Assembly: GCA_051814705.1 (NCBI GenBank)
Contig: JBPWQW010000008.1
Span: 62,001-126,000, forward strand
Length of the DNA: 64,000 bases
Direction of reading: 5' to 3'
From: Geojedonia sp051814705
GTDB taxonomy: Bacteria > Bacteroidota > Bacteroidia > Flavobacteriales > Flavobacteriaceae
Shown: positions 16,845-25,118 of the stretch, piece by piece
Layout: each line of letters opens with the position of its first letter
Position numbering within the stretch: position 1 is the stretch's first letter
The notes under the pieces: model-generated
What the model was told of the DNA's origin: nothing
Database searches by the model: none
The model's input: only the letters and a program-made list of their open reading frames with translations
Translations under genes and position numbers: made by a program

Positions 16845-16887
16845 AGCACCAATTTGGATAAATCTATACAAAAGAAAAAAAAGAATT

Positions 16888-17331
16888 ATGATGAAACTTG
16901 AATCCAAGGCAGTTATACAAATTCAAAAACCGATTGAACAAGTTTTTGAAGGGATTGTAAATCCAGAGAACATGACCAAGTATTTTATTTCTGAAAGTAG
17001 TGGGAGATTGGAAACGGGAAAAGACCTGATTTGGAAATTTCCTGAATTTGATGATAAGTTCCCTATAAATGACATTAAAATAGTTAACAATCGTTCAATT
17101 TCCTTTGTATGGGACCCAGAAACTGTTGTGAAAATCACATTAGAACAATTACCAGATGATAGTACCCTAGTAAGAGTAAACGAAAATGGAAAGGAACTTA
17201 ATGAAGATAATCTGAAATGGGCTTTAGAAAATTCGGGTGGATGGGCAAATTTCCTCGCCTGTATGAAAGCCTATTTGGAATACGGTATCCAACTTAGAAA
17301 AGGTGCATTTGAATTTATGAGAAAGAGATAA
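16888..17331 (+). CDS. SRPBCC/AHSA1-like protein
   Basis: The 147-aa cytoplasmic product has the START/AHSA1 pattern: SKAVIQIQKPIEQVFEGIVNP-type first strand (VIQIQKPIEQVFEGIVNPEN), TKYFISESSG, and a C-terminal helix WANFLACMKAYLEYG. This fold holds a hydrophobic ligand cavity and includes Hsp90 activator-like proteins. A role cannot be assigned. It is followed 19 bp later by a DUF2200 gene in the same cassette, so the pair is probably co-transcribed. Confidence 0.85.
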   Translation: MMKLESKAVIQIQKPIEQVFEGIVNPENMTKYFISESSGRLETGKDLIWKFPEFDDKFPINDIKIVNNRSISFVWDPETVVKITLEQLPDDSTLVRVNENGKELNEDNLKWALENSGGWANFLACMKAYLEYGIQLRKGAFEFMRKR

Positions 17332-17350
17332 ACCATAAAATAGTATCAAA

Positions 17351-17728
17351 ATGAAAGTTACTGCCGAAAAAAATGAAAAAGTCGCTAATATGATATTTGC
17401 ATCCATTTATCCGCTTTACTTGAATAGGTTGGAGAAGCATGGTAAAACAAAAGAAGAACTCAATCAGGTAATAGAATGGTTTACTGGTTTTGATCAAGAT
17501 GCTTTACAAGCACTTATTAAAGAGAAAGTAACTTTTAGAACATTTTTTCAAAAAGCTAAAATACATCCTAACGCACACTTGATTAAAGGAGTCGTTTGTG
17601 GTTATCGAATTGAAGAAATAGAGGATGAATTTGAATTGTATAAACAATGCAGACGTATGGAAAAGCTCATTGATGAATTGGCAAGAGGTCGTAAAATGGA
17701 GAAAATTTTGCGAGAAGAGCAGAAATAA
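17351..17728 (+). CDS. DUF2200 family protein
   Basis: The 125-aa product matches the DUF2200 family along its length: FASIYPLYLNRLEKHGKTKE, VIEWFTGFDQDALQALI, HPNAHLIKGVVCGYRIEEIE and the C-terminal LIDELARGRKMEKILR. The function is unknown. The family is a small cytoplasmic helical protein found sporadically across bacteria, consistent with horizontal spread. It is in a two-gene cassette with the SRPBCC gene. The stop is 3 bp before the outer cassette end TTGGCGCTAAC. Confidence 0.88.
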   Translation: MKVTAEKNEKVANMIFASIYPLYLNRLEKHGKTKEELNQVIEWFTGFDQDALQALIKEKVTFRTFFQKAKIHPNAHLIKGVVCGYRIEEIEDEFELYKQCRRMEKLIDELARGRKMEKILREEQK

Positions 17729-17730
17729 AA

Positions 17731-17987
17731 TTGGCGCTAACAACTGCCGGAGATAAAAACAAGTCTTTTAGACCAATTTGGAAACCTGTCTACCGACTGG
17801 CAGGCACTTGGCAGAAGTATAACTAAAGGTCCACTTTATAGTTACGGTTTCCCGCAATACAATACTTACAAAATTTACTATATTTAAGCACTCTGACTAT
17901 GAATTTTTGTTGACCCAGAAAACAAAAGTTGCTTTAACACTGAACATAATAGGGGTAACGGCATGTTTTATTGTTATGTTACACCTT
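17731..17987 (+). repeat. attC-like site after the SRPBCC-DUF2200 cassette
   Basis: Outer end TTGGCGCTAAC (17731-17741) mirrors G|TTAGCACCAA before the cassette. The block AACAAGTCTTTTAGACC, AATTTGGAAACC, GACTGGCAGGCA follows, then the core (TTACGGTTTCCCGCAATAC..; 17842-17915) and the family-A right end (GCATGTTTTATTGTTATG, TTACACC) with junction at 17985, next cassette starting TTGTAAACAATT. Confidence 0.65.
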
Positions 17988-18010
17988 GTAAACAATTAAA
18001 AACCGCGATA

Positions 18011-18205
18011 ATGAATTTAAGTGAACTAACTAACAACCAATTAGATGAGCAAATAGAAACTTATCAAGATCGTATTGAAACAATGTCGGACTATATTTCT
18101 GATGAAGATGATATTACAGCCAGAGGAGTTATGCAAGGACAACTTCAAAAATACAGAATGACATTACAGATGTTAAAAACTGAAAAACAAAACAGAAATT
18201 TATAA
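18011..18205 (+). CDS. Small acidic coiled-coil protein, unknown
   Basis: The frame can open at 17963, but those codons lie inside the repeat. ATG 18011 gives a 64-residue acidic helical protein (MNLSELTNNQLDEQIETYQD then RIETMSDYISDEDDITARG). No family is recognised. It is the first of three small genes in one cassette whose ends match (TTGTAAACAATT before 18011, AACTGTTTACAAC after 18928). Confidence 0.55.
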   Translation: MNLSELTNNQLDEQIETYQDRIETMSDYISDEDDITARGVMQGQLQKYRMTLQMLKTEKQNRNL

Positions 18206-18215
18206 ATTTATTGTG

Positions 18216-18449
18216 ATGTCAAGAGAAAAAATCAAAAAATTAATTGAAGAAGAAAAGGAATTAATCCTTGATATAGGAAAAACAGAAGCTTATTGGAATG
18301 ACTTGATTAGTCGTGCTGAATTGGAAGAAATTGAAGGTTACTATGACGATGATTTAGAAGCTTGCCAAGTTCATATCGAATTAGTAAAGGATGAATTACA
18401 AATTGTAAGACAAAAAATAAATGATATATTAAAAAACCATGAAAGCTAA
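18216..18449 (+). CDS. Small charged helical protein, unknown
   Basis: The 77-residue product (MSREKIKKLIEEEKELILDI then GKTEAYWNDLISRAELEEIE) is predicted to be a long coiled coil, acidic, with no signal. It starts at ATG 18216, 10 bp after the previous stop, so the two are probably translated from one message. No family is recognised. Size and pairing resemble regulator or antitoxin pairs, but I see no toxin motif. Confidence 0.5.
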   Translation: MSREKIKKLIEEEKELILDIGKTEAYWNDLISRAELEEIEGYYDDDLEACQVHIELVKDELQIVRQKINDILKNHES

Positions 18450-18538
18450 AAGGTTATTGATGTTGATTTATATGTCTTTATAGAGATGACTATTAAGTAA
18501 GAAGTTATTCAAAATTAAATTATTTAAAAGGTAGGTAA

Positions 18539-18928
18539 ATGACATACTCTGAAATTCAAGAAATACTAATATTAACAAATAAAAATAGAAAAAATCAATC
18601 CTTTTTAGAGATTGAATTTCCATATAAACAGTCTTATGAATTAATGAATCTAGCAATTATTAATGCTGCAAAGAATGGAAAGAAATATGTGGATTTTGAT
18701 TTTATTGATAGTGATTTGAGTAAAATTAAAGACAAAACAATTAATGAAATAGAAAGAGACATTAGAAGAATTTACCCATCATATGATTCCTGGACAAATG
18801 CAATTAAAGATACTTTTAACTACCCCAGATATTTAGCGTCAAGAGGTTTTGAAATTGAAATTAGGGATTCTTTAAAAAATCATGGTTATGCATCAAAGTC
18901 TTATCATATTTCGTGGGAAAATGAATAA
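18539..18928 (+). CDS. Small hypothetical protein, unknown
   Basis: The 129-aa soluble product begins MTYSEIQEILILTNKNRKNQ and has a middle segment KYVDFDFIDSDLSKIKDKTI and a Trp/Tyr-rich C-terminus (GYASKSYHISWENE). No recognised domain. It is the third gene of the cassette, 89 bp after the second. The coding sequence ends 2 bp before the outer cassette end, so the cassette is tightly packed. Confidence 0.55.
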   Translation: MTYSEIQEILILTNKNRKNQSFLEIEFPYKQSYELMNLAIINAAKNGKKYVDFDFIDSDLSKIKDKTINEIERDIRRIYPSYDSWTNAIKDTFNYPRYLASRGFEIEIRDSLKNHGYASKSYHISWENE

Positions 18929-18929
18929 A

Positions 18930-19061
18930 CTGTTTACAACACCGTGTATAATTCATTGCTAGTTATAGCCTACTTACGAAAGTCCGAGAGGACTTTCTAT
19001 CTGTGATTTATTTGCTAACCTTAGTGCTTAAACACGCAACGAAATCATACACAAACACGTT
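18930..19061 (+). repeat. attC-like site, cleanest example
   Basis: Outer end CTGTTTACAAC (18930-18940). Inner left arm GTGTATAATTCATTGC (18944-18959) pairs with GCAACGAAATCATACAC (19036-19052), about 13 of 16 positions. Apex hairpin GAAAGTCC-GAGA-GGACTTTC (18978-18997). Junction G|TTGTGCTTCATTAT at 19059. Total about 130 bp. The right outer arm does not match the left outer arm of this site; it matches the end of the next cassette (19843-19855). Confidence 0.8.
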
Positions 19062-19089
19062 GTGCTTCATTATCAGAAACCGCTAACCA

Positions 19090-19836
19090 ATGATAAAATT
19101 CTTTAGAAAAATACGCTACGAGCTTATGGAGAAAAATAAAACTGGAAAGTATTTGAAGTATGCAATCGGAGAAATTATACTTGTTGTTATTGGAATTTTG
19201 ATTGCATTACAAGTAAACAATTGGAACCAAAGCCAAAAGAATAGAGAGTTATCAAAACTATATGTTGAAAATTTTATTAAATCAGTAGAATCTGATATTG
19301 TTTTTTTGAATGATAGAATAAAAATAAATGAAAAACAAATTCAGAATATTGCGTCAATTATAAATACTCTTTCAACTCAAAAAAATCTGTCAGAAAGTGA
19401 ATTAACATCATTTTTTGAACAAAATTATTCCCTTGGTTTTGAATCCTACTTTATTCCAGAGTTAAGAACTTTTAGACAATTTGAGTCAAATAATGGAGGC
19501 GTTTTAATCGAAAACAAGAAGTTGACAGATAAACTATATGAATACTATTTATTAAACGAAAGAAACGAAAAAAATGGTGAGATAAGCACACAACTATATC
19601 AACATAATTATGTGACTAAAAATCTAATAAAACACTTGACAACAGGAGATTTTTTAGAAAAGAAGATAGGCTCGTCCTTAAACCGTCCAAAGTTAGATTT
19701 AGAGACTTTGCGCCAAGATTCTGATTACATAGGTACTTTATTGTTAAAAAACCAAATGACAGAAAGTCAAAATGAAAGATATCAAGGAATCAAAGAGAAA
19801 GCCGAAAACCTTTTGCAATTATTAGAATCTAATTAA
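19090..19836 (+). CDS. DUF6090 family membrane-anchored protein, copy 2 (no palindrome insert)
   Basis: The 248-aa product has N-terminus MIKFFRKIRYELMEKNKTGK running directly into the membrane helix YLKYAIGEIILVVIGILIAL and NNWNQ. It lacks the 7-residue insert of copies 1 and 3 and so shows the uninterrupted form of the juxtamembrane segment. The rest is helical and charged. Cassette ends match strongly: G|TTGTGCTTCATTAT before and ATAACGAAAGCACAAC after. Function unknown. Confidence 0.8.
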   Translation: MIKFFRKIRYELMEKNKTGKYLKYAIGEIILVVIGILIALQVNNWNQSQKNRELSKLYVENFIKSVESDIVFLNDRIKINEKQIQNIASIINTLSTQKNLSESELTSFFEQNYSLGFESYFIPELRTFRQFESNNGGVLIENKKLTDKLYEYYLLNERNEKNGEISTQLYQHNYVTKNLIKHLTTGDFLEKKIGSSLNRPKLDLETLRQDSDYIGTLLLKNQMTESQNERYQGIKEKAENLLQLLESN

Positions 19837-19842
19837 CAGAAT

Positions 19843-19982
19843 AACGAAAGCACAACAAAGAACTGAGTTAAAAAACAAGTCTTTTTAGACCAATTTGGAA
19901 ACCTGTCTGCCGATAGGCAGGCATTTTCTCGTAACAACACGAGCGAAGCGAACTGGTGAGGTAAATCATAGCCATACACGTT
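19843..19982 (+). repeat. attC-like site, hybrid of two repeat types
   Basis: The left half is the common type (GAAAGCACAAC, AAAGAA, CTGAGTTA, then AACAAGTCTTTTTAGACC, AATTTGGAAACC, GATAGGCAGGCA). The right half ends AAATCATAGCCATACAC with junction G|TTGGCAACC at 19980, matching the site at 32243-32419. The inner boxes of the two halves do not pair, so this spacer looks like a fusion of two sites, perhaps after loss of a cassette between them. Confidence 0.6.
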
Positions 19983-20046
19983 GGCAACCATGTGCTGTAA
20001 CAATTTCCAAAGTACATTGTCTTTATTTAAAATTAAAGCAATAAAT

Positions 20047-20925
20047 ATGAAAAAATCACTAATCCTTTTCCTGATTGTCAACATTTTTTATGCGTGTAAA
20101 AATGACAAAACAGCAATTAAACCCATTCCAACTAGTGAAGAAAAAGAAGGTAGCATAGAACAAACTAAAGTTCTAACACTTGGTACGTTTCACTTTAAGT
20201 TTCCAAATCTAGATGTTGTTAAAATAGATGATGATGACCAAATTGATGTTTTAGATTCTACATATCAAAAAGAAATTGAATTAATCGTAGATAAACTTGC
20301 TAAATTTAAACCTACTATTCTTGTTATCGAAAGACAACCTGAAAAACAGCAAACATATGATTCGCTTTATGCCGCATATTTAAATGGGGAACATAAACTA
20401 ACCAGAAGCGAAGAGCAACAAATAGGATTTAGGCTCGCCAAACGTTTGGGTTTAAATCGTTTATATTGTGCGGATGCTTGGGGAACAGATTATGAGGATG
20501 TAAAAAAAGTTGTTTATGAAAATGACACAATTGCTAAAGGAAAATTTATGGATTACTTCTATAACAATCCAGATAGTATTTTAAGTCCTTATCGCAACGA
20601 AAAAAAGCTGTTTAAAACTGAAGGTATTTTGGCTGAATTGAAAAGACTAAATTCTGCTGAATACGTTAAAAAGGGATTAGGTTCCTATTTAATAGGCATT
20701 TTTAAATACGAGACAAAGGAAAATAATCAATTTGGGCCAGATTTTGTCACGTCTTGGTGGTTTAATAGAAACTTGAGGATTTTTAGAAATATTCAACGTA
20801 TTAATGCAAAACCTGAAGATAGAATTTTGGTAATATATGGCGCTGGACATATGAACTTACTCAATATTTTCTTCGAAGCTTCTCCTGAATATAAATTATT
20901 ACTGGTCAATGATTATTTAAATTAA
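20047..20925 (+). CDS. DUF5694 lipoprotein (TraB/GumN-like)
   Basis: The frame can open at 19981, exactly at the cassette junction. ATG 20047 starts a lipoprotein signal (SLILFLIVNIFYACKN), so it is preferred (292 aa). The mature domain has KVLTLGTFHFKFPNLDVVKI, KPTILVIERQPEKQ, LYCADAWGTDYEDV and near the end RILVIYGAGHMNLLNIFFEA. This matches DUF5694 and the wider TraB/GumN group, where a conserved GxFH and a GxGH motif may form a hydrolase-like site. Envelope location is likely. Cassette ends: G|TTGGCAACCA before and TGTGGCCAAC after. Confidence 0.75.
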   Translation: MKKSLILFLIVNIFYACKNDKTAIKPIPTSEEKEGSIEQTKVLTLGTFHFKFPNLDVVKIDDDDQIDVLDSTYQKEIELIVDKLAKFKPTILVIERQPEKQQTYDSLYAAYLNGEHKLTRSEEQQIGFRLAKRLGLNRLYCADAWGTDYEDVKKVVYENDTIAKGKFMDYFYNNPDSILSPYRNEKKLFKTEGILAELKRLNSAEYVKKGLGSYLIGIFKYETKENNQFGPDFVTSWWFNRNLRIFRNIQRINAKPEDRILVIYGAGHMNLLNIFFEASPEYKLLLVNDYLN

Positions 20926-20930
20926 AACTG

Positions 20931-20998
20931 TGGCCAACACAGCACGGCGTTAAAAAATAAGTCTTTTTAGACCAATTTGGAAACCTGTCTGCCGTGAG
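20931..20998 (+). repeat. attC-like left half, truncated
   Basis: Outer end TGGCCAAC (20931-20938), inner box CGGCGTTA, then AATAAGTCTTTTTAGACC and AATTTGGAAACCTGTCTGCC. The repeat stops near 20996 without core or right end. The inner box CGGCGTTA would pair with the right half CATAGCC that now stands before this gene (19965-19975). Confidence 0.6.
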
Positions 20999-21466
20999 TA
21001 GAAAAAAACAAACCAAATACAAACAGATCTCCAGTAATTTAAAAAACCGTCCGAATTCAAAACCATGACGCCTTGGGGTAAATCTGTAGAACAATTGTTT
21101 TTAATAGACCATAATGGCTTTAACATTGTAAATATTAAATATAATGATTAACTTTGTAACGTGTTAATTTTTATACAAATGGCAGCAATTTACGTTCTAT
21201 ATACTAAAAAAAATCCTTTGGGGTTAGCACTGTCATTATCGTACTTACATGACGATATTTTTTTGAAAAATTCAAAAGAGTTTATTCATTAATCCCTGTT
21301 GCGACTCAAAACAGGGCTACTCATTATTATTCTCAAATTTTAATCTTATTTTCTTCTTAATACTACGAATCGCACTCAAAAACAGAAGCTCAATATACTA
21401 CGCACTGTTTTGAATGATTGGGTCACCACGACATAGTATGATGAAGGAAATTCAAAAAAATATACA
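20999..21466. other. Gene-poor gap with a possible 37-codon remnant
   Basis: This 470-bp AT-rich stretch holds no convincing gene. A 37-codon frame at about 21180-21293 begins MAAIYVLYTKKNPLGLALSL, slightly reminiscent of the start of GIY-YIG nucleases, but it is too short and too diverged to call. It marks a break in the cassette repeats. Confidence 0.4.
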
Positions 21467-21841
21467 ATGTCAAAAAATGTAATTTTAACAACCGGAATAT
21501 ACGATATGATTAAAGATCATGTTCGAAGAAAAAAAGTAACCAAACAAGAAGAAGAACTATTACTTTTAGAATTAAAAAACGCCAAACAACTACTGAGGCG
21601 GGACTTGCCTGATGATATTGTTACGGTAAACCGACGTGTAAAAATCAAAGATCACACGGAAAACAAAGAAAAAGACTATTTGTTTGTGGCAACCTCTAAA
21701 ACAAATAATAAAAAAGGAAAATTATCTATTTTATGCGATGTTGCCGTTGCCACAGTTGGCAGACAGGTAGGCGATATCATAAATTGGCCTTTTAAGGATG
21801 GGGAAAGAAAACTAGAAATTTTAAAGGTTGAAACGATTTAA
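21467..21841 (+). CDS. Rnk / GreA-GreB C-terminal-like regulator
   Basis: The 124-aa cytoplasmic product has a short helical N-terminus (YDMIKDHVRRKKVTKQEEEL) and the GreA/GreB-Rnk C-terminal FKBP-like domain: DDIVTVNRRVKIKDH, KGKLSILCDVAVATVGRQVG and INWPFKDGERKLEILKVE. Related proteins bind near the RNA polymerase secondary channel or regulate nucleoside diphosphate kinase. It has its own terminator and no cassette ends, so it looks like a resident gene between cassettes. Confidence 0.8.
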   Translation: MSKNVILTTGIYDMIKDHVRRKKVTKQEEELLLLELKNAKQLLRRDLPDDIVTVNRRVKIKDHTENKEKDYLFVATSKTNNKKGKLSILCDVAVATVGRQVGDIINWPFKDGERKLEILKVETI

Positions 21842-21855
21842 CCTACAAGAACAAG

Positions 21856-21895
21856 AAAAAGAGTCTTTGTTTTCATAACGCAAAGGCTCTTTTTT
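21856..21895 (+). terminator. Rho-independent terminator after Rnk-like gene
   Basis: AAAAAGAGTCTTTG and CAAAGGCTCTTTTTT form a long stem with one mismatch, followed by T residues, 15 bp after the stop. Confidence 0.85.
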
Positions 21896-22071
21896 AATTT
21901 ACTAAGTGCCATTAATAGACTTGCAGGCTATGAAAAGGTAATCTCATTTTAATCTGAAGACAACAATTAATTTTCACCAATAAATCATAATATAAAATTT
22001 ACATTTGATAAATGGTTATTGAGTTTGAATTTTATATATTGGATTCTGTTCTAAATCGGAATTATATTAAG

Positions 22072-22168
22072 CCCGCACTTTAAAGTCTAAGCCAAAGGCG
22101 TACGGGTGTGACTTTAAAGCCATAAGACCGAGCAGGTGAATTGTTGCGAAGTTTTAAACTTCGCAAAA
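22072..22168 (+). repeat. Structured repeat R1 copy c
   Basis: ACTTTAAAGTC and GACTTTAAAG arms with inner GCCAAAGGC, then TGCGAAGTT-TTAA-ACTTCGCA. Compared with other copies the first stem has changed from CTTCGAAG to CTTTAAAG on both sides, a paired change that argues the hairpin is maintained. The 200 bp before it (21900-22070) hold nothing that I recognise. Confidence 0.7.
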
Positions 22169-22210
22169 CTAGTTGAAGAAGCATCAAAGAGCAAAACCGA
22201 ATAAAAAATA

Positions 22211-23110
22211 ATGAAGCAAATTATTTTACTTTTTCTGGTATCAGTGTCCCTGAATTTGGAAGCACAGAAAATCCTTCCTTTGTACCCGGGAGCCATACCC
22301 AATAGTAAACCTTACCAGATGACAGAAATAACTATGGAAGAAAAGGGGCAGTTATTGGGATATAAAAACATTTCAGAACCTACGTTGGAGTGTTATCTTC
22401 CAAGTCTGGATATCGCTACGCGAGCAGCCGTAATTATCTGCCCGGGTGGCGGATATAGCATGGAATCGTATCGCCTTGAAGGCAGCATCATTGCTGAGGC
22501 ATTTGCACGTAAAGGTATTGCAGCGTTTATACTGAAGTACCGTTTGCCAAGTGATTCAATTATGATCGACAAATCCATAGGGCCTTTACAAGATGCCCAG
22601 CAAGCTATTAAAACAGTGCGCCAACGTGCAACGGAGTGGAATCTGGATTCCACAAAGATCGGGATTATGGGATTTTCAGCTGGAGGTCATGTCGCATCAA
22701 CAGCCGGAACCCATTTCGACAAATCCTATATCCCAAATGATGAGAAAATAAGTTTGAGACCCGATTTTATGATTTTGGTTTACCCTGTAATCAGTATGAA
22801 AGCCGAATTAACACATCGCGGATCACGCGAAAATTTACTTGGAACATCTCCACAAACAGAACAGGTGATGTTGTTTTCAAACGAATTGCACGTCAGCCCC
22901 AATACCCCACCAACCTGGATAACACATGCAGGTGATGACACCGTGGTAAGCGTAGAAAACAGTATCTGCTTTTATCAGGAATTAATTCGAAATCAGGTTC
23001 CTGCAGAAATGCACTTGTATCCCAAAGGCAATCATGGTTTTGTTTTGAGTTTACCTACTGACGACTGGATGCCAGCACTGTTTGCCTGGATGGAGAAAAG
23101 CGGCATATAA
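22211..23110 (+). CDS. Secreted alpha/beta hydrolase (acetyl-esterase/xylanase-associated type)
   Basis: The 299-aa product has an export signal (ILLFLVSVSLNLEA). Motifs of the BD-FAE/esterase D-like family are AAVIICPGGGYSMESYRLEG (oxyanion loop), nucleophile elbow GIMGFSAGGHVAST (Ser), acid THAGDDTVVSVENS (Asp) and His in KGNHGFVLSL. Members deacetylate xylan or other polysaccharides in the periplasm or outside. It follows R1 directly and is followed by a cassette-type spacer, so it may be a cassette, though its ends do not match well. Confidence 0.88.
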   Translation: MKQIILLFLVSVSLNLEAQKILPLYPGAIPNSKPYQMTEITMEEKGQLLGYKNISEPTLECYLPSLDIATRAAVIICPGGGYSMESYRLEGSIIAEAFARKGIAAFILKYRLPSDSIMIDKSIGPLQDAQQAIKTVRQRATEWNLDSTKIGIMGFSAGGHVASTAGTHFDKSYIPNDEKISLRPDFMILVYPVISMKAELTHRGSRENLLGTSPQTEQVMLFSNELHVSPNTPPTWITHAGDDTVVSVENSICFYQELIRNQVPAEMHLYPKGNHGFVLSLPTDDWMPALFAWMEKSGI

Positions 23111-23114
23111 GGTG

Positions 23115-23282
23115 TTGAAAACTGCGGAATCCTGTATTAATTTACGGGTTATAAATGCTTGTATTTAGACGCATTCTGACCATGAATTCGTGTTGACGCT
23201 TTATATTTTATTAGAAGAATGTGATTTGGTCTGTCCTGAACTATATTGGGATATGTACATTTTAATACTCATATAACGAGTT
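23115..23282 (+). repeat. attC-like right half before NTF2-like lipoprotein
   Basis: Starts at GGTGTTGAAAACTGC, a block also at 10930 and 12680. The core (TGTATTAATTTACGGGTTAT to CTGACCATGAATT; 23135-23195) follows, then ATATGTACATTTTAATACTC, ATATAACGA and junction G|TTGTAGCTCATG at 23280. The box TACTCAT would pair with CTGAGTTA, the inner box of common left halves. Confidence 0.65.
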
Positions 23283-23361
23283 GTAGCTCATGACCAAAAT
23301 CATGCTTCATAATAAAAAGCGTAACTTGCTAAATAACTAATAACCTGTTTAATATAATATT

Positions 23362-23880
23362 ATGAAAACAAAAATGATTTTTGCGTTAATTATGATTTTC
23401 GGAATTGTAATTACGAGTTGTAAAGAAAAGGAAGAAAAAGTGGAAACTGAGGAAGTAACAGTAGATTTGATTAATGATGAATTTCCTAAAGCTAAACAAG
23501 AATTATTGGAAACCTGGAATGAAATTGCGCAAAGTCTAAAGGATGGAGATATGGATAAACTTATTGCGTTCCATGCTTATAGTCCAAAGTTTACTGAATT
23601 TAAAAATGGAGCGCCACGCAATGGAAGTAAGGCTAATGAAGAATTTGAACGCAACACATTTGGAAGTGTAACCGAAGTTGTGAAATTCGACACTAAAGAT
23701 ATGTTAATTGCCGTGTATGGTGATGTAGCTAATTTAACTTTTCATTCTGATTTTCATCTCAAGTTTGGTGAAGATCTTGTTGTTGTAAACGACCAAATTT
23801 CGTTGTTGTTCGTGAAGACCGATAACGGATGGAAAATCGTGAGCGAACATCATTCCCCCCTGAAAAGAGAAGAAAGTTAA
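23362..23880 (+). CDS. Lipoprotein with NTF2-like (DUF4440) domain
   Basis: The 172-aa product has a lipobox IVITSCKEK after a hydrophobic signal, a glutamate-rich linker, then an NTF2-like domain: ELLETWNEIAQSLKDGDMDK, FHAYSPKFTEF, DVANLTFHSDFHLKFGED and terminal NGWKIVSEHHSPLKR. Envelope-anchored. The ligand is unknown. It resembles in layout the lipoprotein at 14999 but shares little sequence. Cassette ends: G|TTGTAGCTCATG before, CGTGCTGCAAT after (moderate match). Confidence 0.75.
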   Translation: MKTKMIFALIMIFGIVITSCKEKEEKVETEEVTVDLINDEFPKAKQELLETWNEIAQSLKDGDMDKLIAFHAYSPKFTEFKNGAPRNGSKANEEFERNTFGSVTEVVKFDTKDMLIAVYGDVANLTFHSDFHLKFGEDLVVVNDQISLLFVKTDNGWKIVSEHHSPLKREES

Positions 23881-23884
23881 AAAC

Positions 23885-24240
23885 GTGCTGCAATAACGAA
23901 CTGAGTTAAAAACAAGTCTTTTTTGGCTAATTTGGAAACCTGTCTGCCTACTTACGAAAATTCTCGCACCCACCACCAAGCACCAAATTCCAAATGCCAA
24001 GCATCAACCACAAACCACCAAACACCTCCTCCCTTGGGGGAAGACAAGGAGGGGGTTCAAAAAGGTTTGATAAAAACTCTTACTTATGTATAGCACCCTT
24101 AAAATAGTTTAGTACATATAAACACTCTCTGACAATTAATTTCTTGTTGACACCTTAAATTAATTAATGAGGAATACTATGTTTGTTATCTTATATACAT
24201 AACCGGGATAAAAAGTGTAATGTTACTCATATAACGAGTT
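23885..24240 (+). repeat. attC-like site with pairing inner boxes CTGAGTTA / TACTCAT
   Basis: Outer end GTGCTGCAAT (23885-23894), inner box CTGAGTTA (23901-23908), common block ACAAGTCTTTTTTGGC, AATTTGGAAACC. A CACCA-rich stretch (23965-24020) is followed by a degraded core (GTTTAGTACATATAAACACT.., TTCTTGTTGACACC). The right end TACTCATATAACGA has junction G|TTGTACTTCATTAT at 24238. CTGAGTTA and TACTCAT pair with one bulged base, as the inner boxes of attC sites do. Confidence 0.65.
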
Positions 24241-24332
24241 GTACTTCATTATCCAAAACTCGATTTAATTAATTGTACTACCTTTCGAGAAACCGTTAAC
24301 CAATAGATTCCCACTTATGTGGGAAATAAAAT

Positions 24333-25118
24333 ATGATAAAATTCTTTAGAAAAATTCGACACAAACTACTCACTGAAAACCTGCCTACCGGACGGGCGGG
24401 CAAAATCAGCAAGTATTTGATTTATGCAATTGGAGAAATAATACTTGTGGTTATTGGGATTTTGATTGCATTACAAATCAATAATTGGAATGAGAACAAT
24501 AAACTAGAATCCAAAAGACAGGATTATTATTTACAGCTATTAGAAGATTTAAGTAAAGATAAAAAGGCTTCTAAACAAACAATTAAAAAATTCGATAATT
24601 ACCTTAAAGAACTCGAAGTTTATACAAACAATTTTTACAAAAGTGAATTGACACCAGTTCAAGTATATACTGCGATTTCTAAACTTCCAGTATTATCGAC
24701 ACGCTTAACATTCAATACTAGTACAGTAGAATCTCTTCAGAACAGTGGTGATATTGGATTAATCCCTTCAAAAATAAGAAACAGATTAATTGATTTAAAA
24801 CGTGAACAAGACCTAACTATAAAACACGCTGATTATACAGACGATGGTAAAAATGGAATTATTCAAAACTTAAACCCTTTTTTAGGCTCAACTACGTTAC
24901 CTGAAAGACTTACAAATCAACCCAAATTAAAAGAATTTTTAAATATTGATGCGAATTTAAAAGAACTGATTTTAGTTTATGAAGGAGTACATCGTTGGAA
25001 AAGTATATCGGAACAGCAATCCAAAGATAAATTAGAAAATATATTAAAAGAAATAGATTCCATTGTTGGGCTAATCAATAAGGAATTAAAAAATAACGAA
25101 AGCACAACTAAGATCTGA
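24333..25118 (+). CDS. DUF6090 family membrane-anchored protein, copy 3
   Basis: The 261-aa product begins MIKFFRKIRHKLLTENLPTG, with insert LPTGRAG at the same place as in copy 1, then helix YAIGEIILVVIGILIALQIN and NNWNEN. The C-terminal residues NNESTTKI are read out of the cassette end itself (ATAACGAAAGCACAAC), since the stop codon lies inside the repeat at 25116. Cassette start G|TTGTACTTCATTAT matches that end. Soluble part helical. Function unknown. Confidence 0.8.
   Translation: MIKFFRKIRHKLLTENLPTGRAGKISKYLIYAIGEIILVVIGILIALQINNWNENNKLESKRQDYYLQLLEDLSKDKKASKQTIKKFDNYLKELEVYTNNFYKSELTPVQVYTAISKLPVLSTRLTFNTSTVESLQNSGDIGLIPSKIRNRLIDLKREQDLTIKHADYTDDGKNGIIQNLNPFLGSTTLPERLTNQPKLKEFLNIDANLKELILVYEGVHRWKSISEQQSKDKLENILKEIDSIVGLINKELKNNESTTKI

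Noticed and set aside
21180..21293. 37-codon frame resembling a GIY-YIG start
   Set aside because: Only a few residues fit and the motif region is missing, so it is mentioned only as a gap note.
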